A stretch of 64,000 nucleotides of DNA, taken from positions 14,813-78,812 of the forward strand of contig CAVRFM010000006.1 in NCBI GenBank assembly GCA_963720375.1, in the 5' to 3' direction. The notes under the pieces were generated by a model that was given only the letters and a program-made list of their open reading frames with translations, was not told where the DNA came from and made no database searches. Source of the stretch: JAPLHP01 sp963720375 (GTDB taxonomy: Bacteria; Chloroflexota; Dehalococcoidia; UBA2247; RBG-13-53-26). The translations under genes and the position numbers were made by a program. Shown piece by piece: positions 7,725 through 14,554 of this stretch (the first letter of the stretch is position 1; every line of letters starts with the position of its first letter).

Positions 7725-7871
7725 ATGGTCAAGAAGAGAGTGCGCAACCCGGTTACTCACAAATACTATGCCCAGCAGCAAAGGGATGGGAGACTGAGAC
7801 GAGGTCAGTTCGTCGGTCTCTGGCATCCTCCCAAGAGAAAACCAAAGGAGGCCCAGATTCCGCAGGCTTAG
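7725..7871 (+). CDS. Small basic protein (48 aa)
   Basis: ATG 7725, preceded by GGAAGGAGAG, encodes M-V-K-K-R-V-R-N-P-V-T-H-K-Y-Y-A-Q-Q-Q-R and ends at TAG 7869-7871. It is strongly basic (K-K-R, R-L-R-R, P-P-K-R-K-P-K) with no hydrophobic segment, as in small nucleic-acid-binding or ribosome-associated proteins. No family is recognised. The good RBS and its position as one unit between array copies 5 and 6 support it. Confidence 0.45.
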   Translation: MVKKRVRNPVTHKYYAQQQRDGRLRRGQFVGLWHPPKRKPKEAQIPQA

Positions 7872-7897
7872 GCCGCAATTCTCCCTACAGTCCTCTA

Positions 7898-7941
7898 CTA
7901 AGCTATCTTTCCATCAAAGCTGAGGTTGGGGTGGTACAATG
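7898..7941 (+). repeat. Array element copy 6 (right arm only)
   Basis: CTATCTTTCCATCAAAGCTG, AGGTTGGGGTGGTACAATGG. The left arm is absent. The TGGTACAAT box lies just upstream of the nitroreductase gene. Confidence 0.65.
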
Positions 7942-7992
7942 GTGGCAGGCGGGTCACACCAAGGAGAAGGTGCGGGAAGAAATGGAGGACAG

Positions 7993-8493
7993 ATGGATAG
8001 CATCCTGGACGTGATTGTCTCACGAAGAAGTGTCAGGAAGTGGAAATCCGATGCGGTCTCTGATGGCGACATCAAGGACATACTCGAAGCGGCGATGAAT
8101 GCCCCATCGGCGGTGAATGAGCAAGCATGGCAGTTCGTGGTGCTGAACGGTAAGATGCTCGAAGACTTTGTGAAAATCAACGGCAATACTCCCAAAGGCT
8201 CACCCGTGGGGATCCTGGTTTGCGGCGACAAGAAGCTGGACAAGCTCGGGGGATTCTATCTGCATGACTGTTGTGCTGCCACGCAGAACATTCTTCTCGC
8301 GGTTCATGCTAAAGGACTGGGAGGAGTCTGGACTGCCATCTTCCCCAACGCTATTCCGGAAGTGCGCAAGCTGCTGAATCTGCCGGACCACGTCATCCCA
8401 CTCGCCTTCGTTCCTTTTGGATACCCCGTCTCAGAGCGGCCCAAACCGGCCAGCCGATACGACGAAACGAAGGTGCACAGAAACGGCTGGTAG
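7993..8493 (+). CDS. Nitroreductase-family flavoprotein
   Basis: A 166-residue FMN-binding protein of the NAD(P)H nitroreductase fold. M-D-S-I-L-D-V-I-V-S-R-R-S-V-R-K-W holds the family's R-R-S-x-R FMN-phosphate motif. A-A-M-N-A-P-S-A-V-N-E-Q-A-W-Q-F-V is the conserved A-P-S-A-x-N-x-Q-x-W block. G-L-G-G-V-W-T near residue 110 and the P-F-G-Y-P terminal motif complete the family. Start 7993 is chosen for its GGAGG RBS; ATG 7939 overlaps the promoter of array copy 6. It probably reduces quinone-like or nitro compounds, substrate unknown. Confidence 0.88.
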   Translation: MDSILDVIVSRRSVRKWKSDAVSDGDIKDILEAAMNAPSAVNEQAWQFVVLNGKMLEDFVKINGNTPKGSPVGILVCGDKKLDKLGGFYLHDCCAATQNILLAVHAKGLGGVWTAIFPNAIPEVRKLLNLPDHVIPLAFVPFGYPVSERPKPASRYDETKVHRNGW

Positions 8494-8499
8494 GCTCTC

Positions 8500-8536
8500 C
8501 AGGTGCGGTGCTTAGCAGGACTTCAGGCTGTCCTGA
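8500..8536 (+). repeat. Array element copy 7 (left arm only)
   Basis: GCAGGACTTCAGGCTGTCCT lies 10-50 bases after the nitroreductase stop. There is no right arm or -10 box. Confidence 0.55.
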
Positions 8537-8631
8537 CCAATACCTTTCTGGAACTCTGAAACCATGCACATTATGTCCATATCTACCAACCATCAACCTT
8601 TCCCCAAACGTCATGCTCGTGCATAGTAAAC

Positions 8632-8660
8632 TTGACAGGTCTATGCAGGCATGTTACAAT
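8632..8660 (+). promoter_or_regulatory. Near-consensus sigma-70 promoter without a clear gene
   Basis: TTGACA at 8632-8637, a 17-base spacer and TACAAT at 8655-8660. The 290 bases downstream contain two strong Shine-Dalgarno-like tracts (AAAGGAGGGAGGAG near 8713, AAAGGGGGG near 8822) but no frame of ordinary length. Confidence 0.6.
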
Positions 8661-8835
8661 CACACCACGATATTCGTAGTGCGATGGGATATCCACTCCC
8701 ACCCAACAAACAAAAGGAGGGAGGAGAAAGACAAGATCTGGAATACGGAAGGCTGCGGATATCCATTCACAGGAAGAGCAGCCTACTAACTAGATGGCTG
8801 GCAGTCAGTTCAATTTTATTGAAAGGGGGGTGAAC

Positions 8836-8865
8836 ATGACTCCGGGGTGTGAGTCGTGTTGCTGA
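8836..8865 (+). CDS. Nine-codon Cys-rich micro-ORF (tentative)
   Basis: ATG 8836 follows AAAGGGGGGTGAAC and encodes M-T-P-G-C-E-S-C-C before TGA. It lies about 170 bases downstream of the promoter at 8632. The strong RBS on so short a Cys-rich frame suggests a leader peptide or metal-binding micropeptide, or a gene truncated by the TGA. Nothing else supports translation. Confidence 0.2.
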   Translation: MTPGCESCC

Positions 8866-8951
8866 CTGACCAGCCATCCTTATTTAGTTCAGATACATCA
8901 GAGCAAAATCTACGACTACGCGCTGCCATGCTTAGAGGATAAACCCGTTTG

Positions 8952-9016
8952 GACACCATCGCCTTGTAGAACTTCAGCCTGTCCTCCTTTCTGTCCAAGC
9001 TGAGGTTGTCTGACAC
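8952..9016 (+). repeat. Array element copy 8 (full hairpin, no -10)
   Basis: CACCATCGCCTTGTAGAACT, TCAGCCTGTCC, a loop, GTCCAAGCTGAGGTTG, then TCTGACAC instead of a TATAAT box. Confidence 0.75.
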
Positions 9017-9198
9017 AAAACTCCATGTAAGATAACTTCCCTGACAGCAAGCATTTACTGTGCCTTTACCATTCTTGTGCTAAGGTATACACAGGCGAGC
9101 AGATGGGGTCGATTGATGAAGCGGGTCGCAGATAGAACGAAGTCCCTGACAGGCTGTGCATACCTGATCAAGGGCCACAAATAACATAGGAGGGCAAC

Positions 9199-9438
9199 AT
9201 GCGGCATGCACGTGAAGGTATGGGCTGGTGGGTAGGGTTGATGATCGGCATAGTGACGTTTCTTGTCTGGGCAGGGTCTACTGAGCTAGTTGTCCGGGTT
9301 ATCCCACACTTGTGAACCACGGTGACTCAGGATCAGCGGGCAGGGGAAATGGTGCTTTGACAATAGCTAGAGGAACGCTACGCCCGAAGAGAGATCACCA
9401 AGGAAGAATTCGACCGGATCAAGAAAGGTCTGTCATAG
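9199..9438 (+). pseudogene. Decayed SHOCT-domain membrane protein
   Basis: ATG 9199 (RBS AGGAGGG) encodes a 38-residue membrane helix starting M-R-H-A-R-E-G-M-G-W-W-V-G and stopping at 9315. Beyond the stop the DNA still matches the intact gene at 9766-10014: GATCAGCGGGCAGGGGAAAT, then codons for E-R-Y-A-R-R-E-I-T-K-E-E-F-D-R-I-K-K, the SHOCT motif, but in other frames with a stop inside. The original protein was therefore a helix plus SHOCT domain. The 38-residue helix may still be made. A related truncated copy lies at 10290-10403. Confidence 0.6.
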
Positions 9439-9498
9439 AGCACTACGAGGTATTGGAAACGCCTTAGAAAGACTCCCCCCACGTCCTTTCTAAGCCAG

Positions 9499-9529
9499 AG
9501 AAGCCCATCTGTGAAGGTGGGCTTCTTCT
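9499..9529 (+). terminator. Rho-independent terminator-like hairpin
   Basis: AGAAGCCCA at 9499-9507 pairs perfectly with TGGGCTTCT at 9518-9526, around a 10-base loop, followed by a short T-rich stretch. It follows the decayed SHOCT gene, and a related hairpin follows the intact copy. Confidence 0.6.
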
Positions 9530-9544
9530 ATTCCCTGAATCCCA

Positions 9545-9625
9545 AACCCACCATCGCCCTGTAGAACTTCAGGCTGTCCTGAAAAACTCTAATCATTTTC
9601 TAAGCATCTCCTAATCCGGATTTAA
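9545..9625 (+). repeat. Array element copy 9 (variant right half)
   Basis: CACCATCGCCCTGTAGAACT, TCAGGCTGTCCTGAAAAACT, then CTAATCATTTTCTAAGCATC. The second half differs from copies 1-2 but is nearly the same in copy 10, so the pair with their SHOCT genes arose by duplication. Confidence 0.7.
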
Positions 9626-9765
9626 TGCAAGACCGGATGCCCTTCGGTAGAATGAAAGTGTCTTTGAGAGGTTATCCCCCTTTCTGAAGTGCCAAGTGAC
9701 AGAAGTCGCATACCTTGTATCGATAGGGTAATACAATATTGGAATGGTGCAGAGGAGGTGTAGAC

Positions 9766-10014
9766 ATGATGTGGGAGCATTGGCATGAAGGTGTAGGTGC
9801 CTGCGGTGGTTGGGGTGTAGGATGGATTATTGGTCTATTCTTTCTGGCAGTCGTCGTTGGACTGATTACTTGGGGCATTGTGGTACTGGTAAGACACGGT
9901 AGATCAGGATCAGCGGGCAGGGGAAATGGTGCTTTGGCCATAGCCAGAGAACGCTATGCCCGAGGAGAGGTCTCCAAAGAAGAATTCGACCGGATCAAGA
10001 AAGACCTGTCGTAG
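9766..10014 (+). CDS. SHOCT-domain small membrane protein
   Basis: An 82-residue protein. M-M-W-E-H-W-H-E-G is followed by a Gly/Trp-rich N-terminus, one membrane helix at residues ~20-42 (I-I-G-L-F-F-L-A-V-V-V-G), a basic linker, and a C-terminal SHOCT motif A-R-E-R-Y-A-R-G-E-V-S-K-E-E-F-D. SHOCT segments are short oligomerisation helices often found on small membrane proteins. Start 9766 is chosen for AGAGGAGG upstream; a TTG at 9739 is less likely. It is the one intact member of three related loci between 9.2 and 10.4 kb. Confidence 0.8.
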   Translation: MMWEHWHEGVGACGGWGVGWIIGLFFLAVVVGLITWGIVVLVRHGRSGSAGRGNGALAIARERYARGEVSKEEFDRIKKDLS

Positions 10015-10036
10015 TTCACTCTGAAGCATGTCACCG

Positions 10037-10063
10037 AAGCCCATCTGCATAAGGTGGGCTTTC
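10037..10063 (+). terminator. Terminator-like hairpin after the SHOCT gene
   Basis: AAGCCCA at 10037-10043 pairs with TGGGCTT at 10054-10060, followed by TTCG. It is the counterpart of the hairpin at 9499. Confidence 0.5.
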
Positions 10064-10078
10064 GTCATCTCCGTCTCC

Positions 10079-10160
10079 CCAGCACCGCCTTGTATGACTT
10101 CAGGTTGTCCTGAAAAACTCTAATCATCTTCTAAGCATTTTCCAATCCAGACCTAAGCTT
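10079..10160 (+). repeat. Array element copy 10 (variant right half)
   Basis: CAGCACCGCCTTGTATGACT, TCAGGTTGTCCTGAAAAACT, CTAATCATCTTCTAAGCATT. It matches copy 9 across both halves. Confidence 0.7.
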
Positions 10161-10289
10161 AGCCCGGTATGCTGAGGGTGGCTTTGAGGAGAAGGAGAAG
10201 ACACAGTGAAACAGACCGGCAAACTGGAACAGCAAGAGGCGTATCAGAGCATCATCAAGGGCCACAAATAACAAGACCAGGAGGGCAAC

Positions 10290-10403
10290 ATGCGACATGA
10301 AAGCGGAGGTATGGGTTGGTGGGTGGGCTTGACGATCGGTATAGTGACGTTTCTTATCTGGGCAGGGTCTACGGCGCTGATTGTCCGGGTTATCGGACGC
10401 TAG
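10290..10403 (+). CDS. Small single-span membrane protein, SHOCT-less relative
   Basis: ATG 10290, preceded by GGAGGGC, encodes 37 residues: M-R-H-E-S-G-G-M-G-W-W-V-G then one hydrophobic helix (I-G-I-V-T-F-L-I-W-A-G) and a short basic end. It closely matches the 38-residue frame at 9199-9315, including the upstream GGGCCACAAATAAC. The DNA after its stop retains only a scrap of the SHOCT gene (GACTCAGGATCAGC) before array copy 11. It is either a functional micro-protein or the N-terminal remnant of a SHOCT protein. Two copies stopping at nearly the same point favour function slightly. Confidence 0.45.
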   Translation: MRHESGGMGWWVGLTIGIVTFLIWAGSTALIVRVIGR

Positions 10404-10428
10404 TGAACCATGGTGACTCAGGATCAGC

Positions 10429-10461
10429 AGGCTGAGGTTGGGGGTGTATGGTGTATAATAG
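10429..10461 (+). repeat. Array element copy 11 (right arm plus TATAAT)
   Basis: AGGCTGAGGTTGGGGGTGTA, TGGTGTATAATAG. The left arm is missing. The GTATAAT box lies about 85 bases upstream of the 10539 gene. Confidence 0.65.
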
Positions 10462-10538
10462 TGCAAGGTGCGATGGCACGGGCCGCGCATGGATGCAGCC
10501 GATGGCGTGGATAAGCTGATGCCCGTGAGGAGGTAGAC

Positions 10539-10853
10539 ATGAAGGACCATCCCCACTGCTATCATATCAACTTCGCTCATGAGACAGAGACATGCTGCTG
10601 GTGCTCTGACATACGCAAGCTCAAATTCGGGCAGGGTCACCTTGACCGTGACGTTGGCATGACGATTCCGCTAGTGAGCGTCTGGTGGTGGCGGTATAAT
10701 CCCAAAATGTATGCCTTGTACGAGCACGTCAAGCAGTTTGGCACACCTGAGACCGCGCATGGACCGTATGGCATCCAAGATGGTTTGTTTGTCGAGTACG
10801 CTGACGAAGACCTATGCTCGATGAGAAAGCAACCTTTGGAAGGAGTACCTTAG
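10539..10853 (+). CDS. Hypothetical Cys/His-rich small protein
   Basis: A 104-residue protein of no recognised family. The N-terminus is rich in possible metal ligands: M-K-D-H-P-H-C-Y-H-I-N-F-A-H-E-T-E-T-C-C-W-C. It is followed by a G-H-L-D-R-D-V-G segment, aromatic residues (V-W-W-W-R-Y-N-P) and a C-terminal acidic region. The H-x-C-x-H and C-C-x-C groups suggest zinc binding, but this is inference. AGGAGG stands just upstream of ATG 10539. It is the last small unit of the array. Confidence 0.55.
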   Translation: MKDHPHCYHINFAHETETCCWCSDIRKLKFGQGHLDRDVGMTIPLVSVWWWRYNPKMYALYEHVKQFGTPETAHGPYGIQDGLFVEYADEDLCSMRKQPLEGVP

Positions 10854-10887
10854 GAGACTCAGGAGAAGCCGAAGACGTCAAAGCAGT

Positions 10888-10970
10888 CCTTTTACCTCAC
10901 CCCACCAGCGCCTTGTAGAACCTCACGCTGTCTCCTCCTTCTGTGTCCAGGCTGAAGTTGACACCCTCCG
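10888..10970 (+). repeat. Array element copy 12 (full, diverged promoter)
   Basis: CACCCCACCAGCGCCTTGTA, GAACCTCACGCTGTCTCCTC, then GTGTCCAGGCTGAAGTTGAC. The end TTGACA at 10959-10964 could be a -35 box with GATACT 16 bases on, serving the 11037 gene. It is the last copy seen. Confidence 0.7.
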
Positions 10971-11036
10971 TCGCATCGTGATACTGTCCGTTGGGGCTCC
11001 CACCCTGCGGCCCAAGAATCGATACACGGGGTTTTC

Positions 11037-11909
11037 ATGAGAATAATCGCCACCTGGTACGGCACAGCAGCGCTTCACCTCGTCGCGGAAGATAGTCTGG
11101 GGATCTTCTTCGATCCCTGGTTTGAAAGGCCCCTGAATGCCAGGCCCAGGATCGTGGCTGATCCCAGGAACATCAAGCTGGAGCCACTCGACGTGATCTT
11201 TGTGAGCCACAGTCACTTCGACCATGTTTACAACCTGCCGGACTTAGTACAACGCTACCCTGCTGTCCATGCCTACGTGCCGGCACTGACGGCTGAGAAT
11301 TGCCGGAAGCTGTCCAGTGGGGCGATCTTCAAGGACCACGTCTGCAAATTGTCAGAAAATGACTGGGAACGCGTCCACACCGTTGCAGCGGGAGACCACG
11401 CAGAGCTCTCATCCCGGGATGGCAGTGTTCGGTTGCGGGCCACGGCCATAAAATCGGGCCATGTGAGGTTTGATGTCTATTCTGTCCTTCGCGTGCTCTT
11501 CAACTACAGAGTGATCCGGGGATTCGCATACTATGCGAAGTTCCTTCTTGGATTCCCCGCGAAGGATGTGCTGGGCTGGGAACTGCAACTGGAGACTGCC
11601 AGGGAATCCAGGCGCATCGTGTTCTTCGGCAGTCTCTGCAGGCAATACTCCCATATCCTGCTGCAATATGCCGGCTGTGATTGTCTTGTTCTCCCTCTAG
11701 CCGGAAGGAGAAATATCCTACCGTACGCCAGCATAGTGACGGGAGTCTTACGGCCCAAGGCGGTAATCCCGGTGCACCATGATGATTTCTTCCCTCCGAT
11801 CTCCTATCCCGTTGACTACCGCAACTACTCGAAGTGGCTCAAGGAGAATTTCCCCGGGACAAGGCTGATTGAATTGCAGCCCGAACAACCAACGAGTTTC
11901 TTGATGTGA
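11037..11909 (+). CDS. Metallo-beta-lactamase-fold hydrolase
   Basis: A 290-residue MBL-fold protein of the UlaG/YtnP-like broad class. After a short strand (A-T-W-Y-G-T-A-A-L-H-L), D-P-W-F-E-R-P is followed by V-I-F-V-S-H-S-H-F-D-H at residues ~55-65, the zinc-binding H-x-H-x-D-H. Later metal-binding positions appear as K-S-G-H-V-R, and V-I-P-V-H-H-D-D-F-F-P near residue 240. The substrate cannot be told. The putative promoter at the end of array copy 12 stands about 60 bases upstream. No partner gene is adjacent. Confidence 0.82.
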   Translation: MRIIATWYGTAALHLVAEDSLGIFFDPWFERPLNARPRIVADPRNIKLEPLDVIFVSHSHFDHVYNLPDLVQRYPAVHAYVPALTAENCRKLSSGAIFKDHVCKLSENDWERVHTVAAGDHAELSSRDGSVRLRATAIKSGHVRFDVYSVLRVLFNYRVIRGFAYYAKFLLGFPAKDVLGWELQLETARESRRIVFFGSLCRQYSHILLQYAGCDCLVLPLAGRRNILPYASIVTGVLRPKAVIPVHHDDFFPPISYPVDYRNYSKWLKENFPGTRLIELQPEQPTSFLM

Positions 11910-11975
11910 ACCGGCTGCAAAGCGCCTACAGCCAATCGGCCTGCTGGCAAGGGGGCAGACAGTGGGACCAGACCT

Positions 11976-12527
11976 TCAGGGCGACTCGATAGAGACCCTG
12001 GTCATCACCACATCCTGCAGGGGCTTCTTATTGACGTCGACGGGGACGGCGGCGATTGCCCGGACAATGTCCAGTCCCTCGATGACCTGTCCAAAGACAG
12101 CGTAGTTGCCGTCCAGATCGTGCTGAGCACCATCACAGATATAGAACTGCGATGAGGCGCTATTGGGAGACGAACCCCTGGCCATGCCCACAGCTCCGTC
12201 GGTGTGCGTTAAATCCTTATTGATCTCCAGCTTAATGGTTTGCCCTGATCCACCCATCCCTGTCCCTGTGGGGTCACCCGTTTGAATGACGAAACCTTTG
12301 ACTACCCGGTGGAAGATCAGTCCATCGTAGAAGCCGCTCTCTGCCAGCTTGATGAAGTTGGCAGTGGTGATGGGAGCCTTATCCTCGTAGAGCTCGAACT
12401 TGATGATGCCCATGCTTGTTTCCAGGACAGCGATGCGGTTGGGTGCAGCAGTACCACCGCAGCCTGTCAGCAGGACTGGTGATAAGGCCAGCATGACTAT
12501 CAAGAGAGGCCTGGAGTGTCTCCTCAT
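11976..12527 (-). CDS. Cyclophilin-type peptidyl-prolyl isomerase, lipoprotein
   Basis: A 183-residue exported cyclophilin. A type II signal peptide ends in the lipobox L-L-T-G-C at residues 19-23, so it should be lipid-anchored outside the membrane. The catalytic domain follows: T-A-N-F-I-K-L, G-F-Y-D-G-L-I-F-H-R-V-V-K-G-F-V-I-Q-T-G-D with the active-site F-H-R, then S-S-Q-F-Y-I and Y-A-V-F-G-Q-V. It folds proteins outside the cytoplasmic membrane. The stop is about 65 bases from that of the convergent MBL gene. Confidence 0.92.
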   Translation of the reverse strand: MRRHSRPLLIVMLALSPVLLTGCGGTAAPNRIAVLETSMGIIKFELYEDKAPITTANFIKLAESGFYDGLIFHRVVKGFVIQTGDPTGTGMGGSGQTIKLEINKDLTHTDGAVGMARGSSPNSASSQFYICDGAQHDLDGNYAVFGQVIEGLDIVRAIAAVPVDVNKKPLQDVVMTRVSIESP

Positions 12528-12657
12528 GGCATTTAGCCGCCATGATAGGCCTGTTTGACGGCGATAGTCAAGTTCGGGGCCGCTTTGAATCAGTCCACAT
12601 GCGCCACTATTGTTAAAAACGATATACTAATCAGGGAAATGGCATAGGGAGGGTAGC

Positions 12658-13701
12658 ATGGCGAAGGTACTCTACGAAGAGAAAACCTATCGGGAGATTC
12701 CCGAATCGATGGTAATCAGGCAGGCTGACGACGCCTGGCATCCCCTGAAGGACCGCCTGTACATCGAGTGGTGGTACTTCGACCTGGTGAACGGTGACGG
12801 GAGCCTGGTCAGAGGCCAGCTATTCATTGCGGGAGATGTCTCCCGGCCAGGCAAGGTGGTGACCGGCGTCAGAGCCAGCTATGTGAAGACCGATGGGACG
12901 GAGATCACCATTGAAGAGAGGCTCCCTTACTCCTCCTTCAAGGCTTCGACAGAGGTCTGCGATGTCCGGATCGGCAGGAACTTCATCAGGGGAGACCTCT
13001 CGCACTACGTGGTGCATATCGAGGGCGGAGAGAAGGCCCTTGACCTGGAGCTTGATTCCAGTGTCGGGGGGTTCACCAGCCATGCCTGCTTTGGCGATGA
13101 GACGAGGTACATGTACTGGGTGGTTCCCCAGCCGCACTGCCAGGCCCGAGGCTCCTTCAGAACCAAGGGGGAGACCTATGCTATAGAGGGGGTGGGCTAT
13201 CGGGACCACAATTGGCTGAATATCGCCCCGTTGGACCTGCTGTCATACTGGGACTGGGGAAGGGTTTACAACGAAGAGTACACCATTATCTTTGCTGATA
13301 TAGTGACCAGCGGCAGGATGGAGGGGGCTGAGGTGAAGCCGCTGCTGATCTACGACTCCCGCAAACTCGTTTACCTGACCACGGACTCCGGGAAATGGAG
13401 TCTGGCCAAGTCAGATATGAAGCCGGATGCGGACACAGGAGAGGAGATTCCCTGGAAGCATGTGCTGAGGGTTAAAGATGAAGGGTTATCTCTGGAGATG
13501 ACGCTGGAGCTGCAGAGGGCCTTTCAGAGGATAGACCTGCTGGCTGATTTCAATCCGCTGTTGAGATTCCTTATCCGGACGTTCAAGGCTAAGCCTACTG
13601 TAACGTCATTCTTCTCTCTTGGCTCGGGGAAGATGGAGATTGACGGACAGCAGAAGAGTCTGAGCTGCACGGCGATCCATGAGCTGGTGAAGAACCACTA
13701 G
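12658..13701 (+). CDS. CrtC/AttH-type lipocalin-like protein
   Basis: A 347-residue protein of the hydroxyneurosporene synthase (CrtC)/AttH double-lipocalin family. Diagnostic motifs are I-E-W-W-Y-F-D-L near residue 38 and G-V-G-Y-R-D-H-N-W near residue 182. In CrtC homologues, the Tyr/Asp/His region hydrates carotenoid double bonds. In AttH-like proteins the function is unknown. No carotenoid gene is adjacent, so no reaction is assigned. No signal peptide is seen. GGGAGGG lies upstream of ATG 12658. Confidence 0.8.
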   Translation: MAKVLYEEKTYREIPESMVIRQADDAWHPLKDRLYIEWWYFDLVNGDGSLVRGQLFIAGDVSRPGKVVTGVRASYVKTDGTEITIEERLPYSSFKASTEVCDVRIGRNFIRGDLSHYVVHIEGGEKALDLELDSSVGGFTSHACFGDETRYMYWVVPQPHCQARGSFRTKGETYAIEGVGYRDHNWLNIAPLDLLSYWDWGRVYNEEYTIIFADIVTSGRMEGAEVKPLLIYDSRKLVYLTTDSGKWSLAKSDMKPDADTGEEIPWKHVLRVKDEGLSLEMTLELQRAFQRIDLLADFNPLLRFLIRTFKAKPTVTSFFSLGSGKMEIDGQQKSLSCTAIHELVKNH

Positions 13702-13734
13702 TATCTAGCGTTGTCATCCCCGCAGTGAATCCAC

Positions 13735-13803
13735 TAGCCTTCATTGGGCGCTTCGCGAAGCCCCTAACACCCGTTGTCATTCCCGTGCAAACGGGAATCC
13801 AGA
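13735..13803. repeat. Two dispersed palindromic repeats
   Basis: A GGGCGCTTCGCGAAGCCCCT copy (13746-13766) and a GTCATTCCCGTGCAAACGGG copy (about 13776-13803) lie between convergent genes. Confidence 0.75.
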
Positions 13804-13836
13804 ACCAATTGAAAAGGGGGCTGTGATAACCAGGCG

Positions 13837-14286
13837 CTAGGCCCAGCCCTCGGCGGCGAGGGCGTCGTGCAGTTCATCGGGGTGGTGGCGGCAGCGGTAC
13901 TCCAGGCGGCTGGATTCGGCATGCGCCTTGCTGTAGGGCCAGCCTTTGGCCATGCGATTGCGCTCATGAAGCTCGTGCAGCAGCACGTACGGGCGCTCCT
14001 CCTCCATGATATCGTCATCGATCCAGACCTGGTTTTCCGGCACAAACTCATACACGTAGTCGTGGCCGCCGGCGGTAAAATCGATGTCGAAAACGCTGCG
14101 CACCAGACGCCCGGTGACGATCCAGACGCTGAGGCCACTCTCCAGCGTCTTCCACAGCCGCTGGTGGACTTCCTGTCCGTCCGGCAGTTTCCGCCCGTGA
14201 TGAGTCAAAAGGTTGACGTCTCCGGCACGGCGGCGCTCTTTGCGCTCCTCGCGGTCGGCCAGCGGCAGGGCCTTTTCATACGGCAT
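13837..14286 (-). CDS. Hypothetical protein with HELHE motif
   Basis: A 149-residue protein of no named family. V-Y-E-F-V-P-E-N-Q-V-W-I-D-D-D is followed by R-P-Y-V-L-L-H-E-L-H-E-R-N-R-M and S-K-A-H-A-E-S-S-R-L-E. The spacing of H-E-x-H-E and a later A-H-x-x-x-x-x-L-E resembles minimal zincin-like domains, but the canonical H-E-x-x-H is not present. Metal binding is therefore only suggested. It overlaps the upstream related gene by 11 bases, so both are probably translated from one mRNA. ATG 14286 starts M-P-Y-E-K-A-L-P-L. Confidence 0.6.
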   Translation of the reverse strand: MPYEKALPLADREERKERRRAGDVNLLTHHGRKLPDGQEVHQRLWKTLESGLSVWIVTGRLVRSVFDIDFTAGGHDYVYEFVPENQVWIDDDIMEEERPYVLLHELHERNRMAKGWPYSKAHAESSRLEYRCRHHPDELHDALAAEGWA

Positions 14287-14533
14287 GCCCTTTGGCCATA
14301 AGATGGTGCTCCATCAGCAGGTGGTCGATGAAAAAGCTCTGCTCATCTGATCTGGTGGCCTGATCGATCCACAGCTGGTTCAAGGGGATATATTTATAGC
14401 GGTAGTGCTGGCCGAAGTTGGTGAACTCCTCGTCCATGTGGCCGCGGATATAGACGCCATCAACCAGCCATACCTCCAGATCACCCCGATCATCCAGCTT
14501 TTGGAGATAAGGCAGTTTCAATGACTCCGCCAT
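14276..14533 (-). CDS. Hypothetical protein related to its downstream neighbour
   Basis: An 85-residue protein. V-W-L-V-D-G-V-Y-I-R and K-Y-I-P-L-N-Q-L-W-I-D align with V-W-I-V-T-G-R and E-F-V-P-E-N-Q-V-W-I-D of the next gene, and F-I-D-H-L-L-M-E-H-H-L-M aligns with its L-L-H-E-L-H-E-R-N-R-M. Here the acidic ligands are replaced (D-H-L-L-M-E-H-H), and the protein ends soon after. It looks like a diverged tandem duplicate that may act as a partner subunit. It is encoded 22 bases after the SDR gene on the same strand. Confidence 0.6.
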   Translation of the reverse strand: MAESLKLPYLQKLDDRGDLEVWLVDGVYIRGHMDEEFTNFGQHYRYKYIPLNQLWIDQATRSDEQSFFIDHLLMEHHLMAKGHAV

Positions 14534-14554
14534 AAGCCCTTCCTCTGTTGCCGG

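Noticed and set aside
8836..9003. Selenoprotein reading through the TGA after the 9-codon Cys-rich frame
   Set aside because: The extended frame runs into the array element, no SECIS-like hairpin was recognised directly after the TGA, and no selenocysteine genes are in view.
4371..10970. Calling the array a classical integron
   Set aside because: The 5' arm does not fit RYYYAAC nor complement GTTGGGT, element spacing is irregular, and no integrase is visible. Kept only as one hypothesis.
13867..14301. 144-codon plus-strand frame
   Set aside because: Shadow of the HELHE-motif gene on the minus strand; composition is antisense-like.
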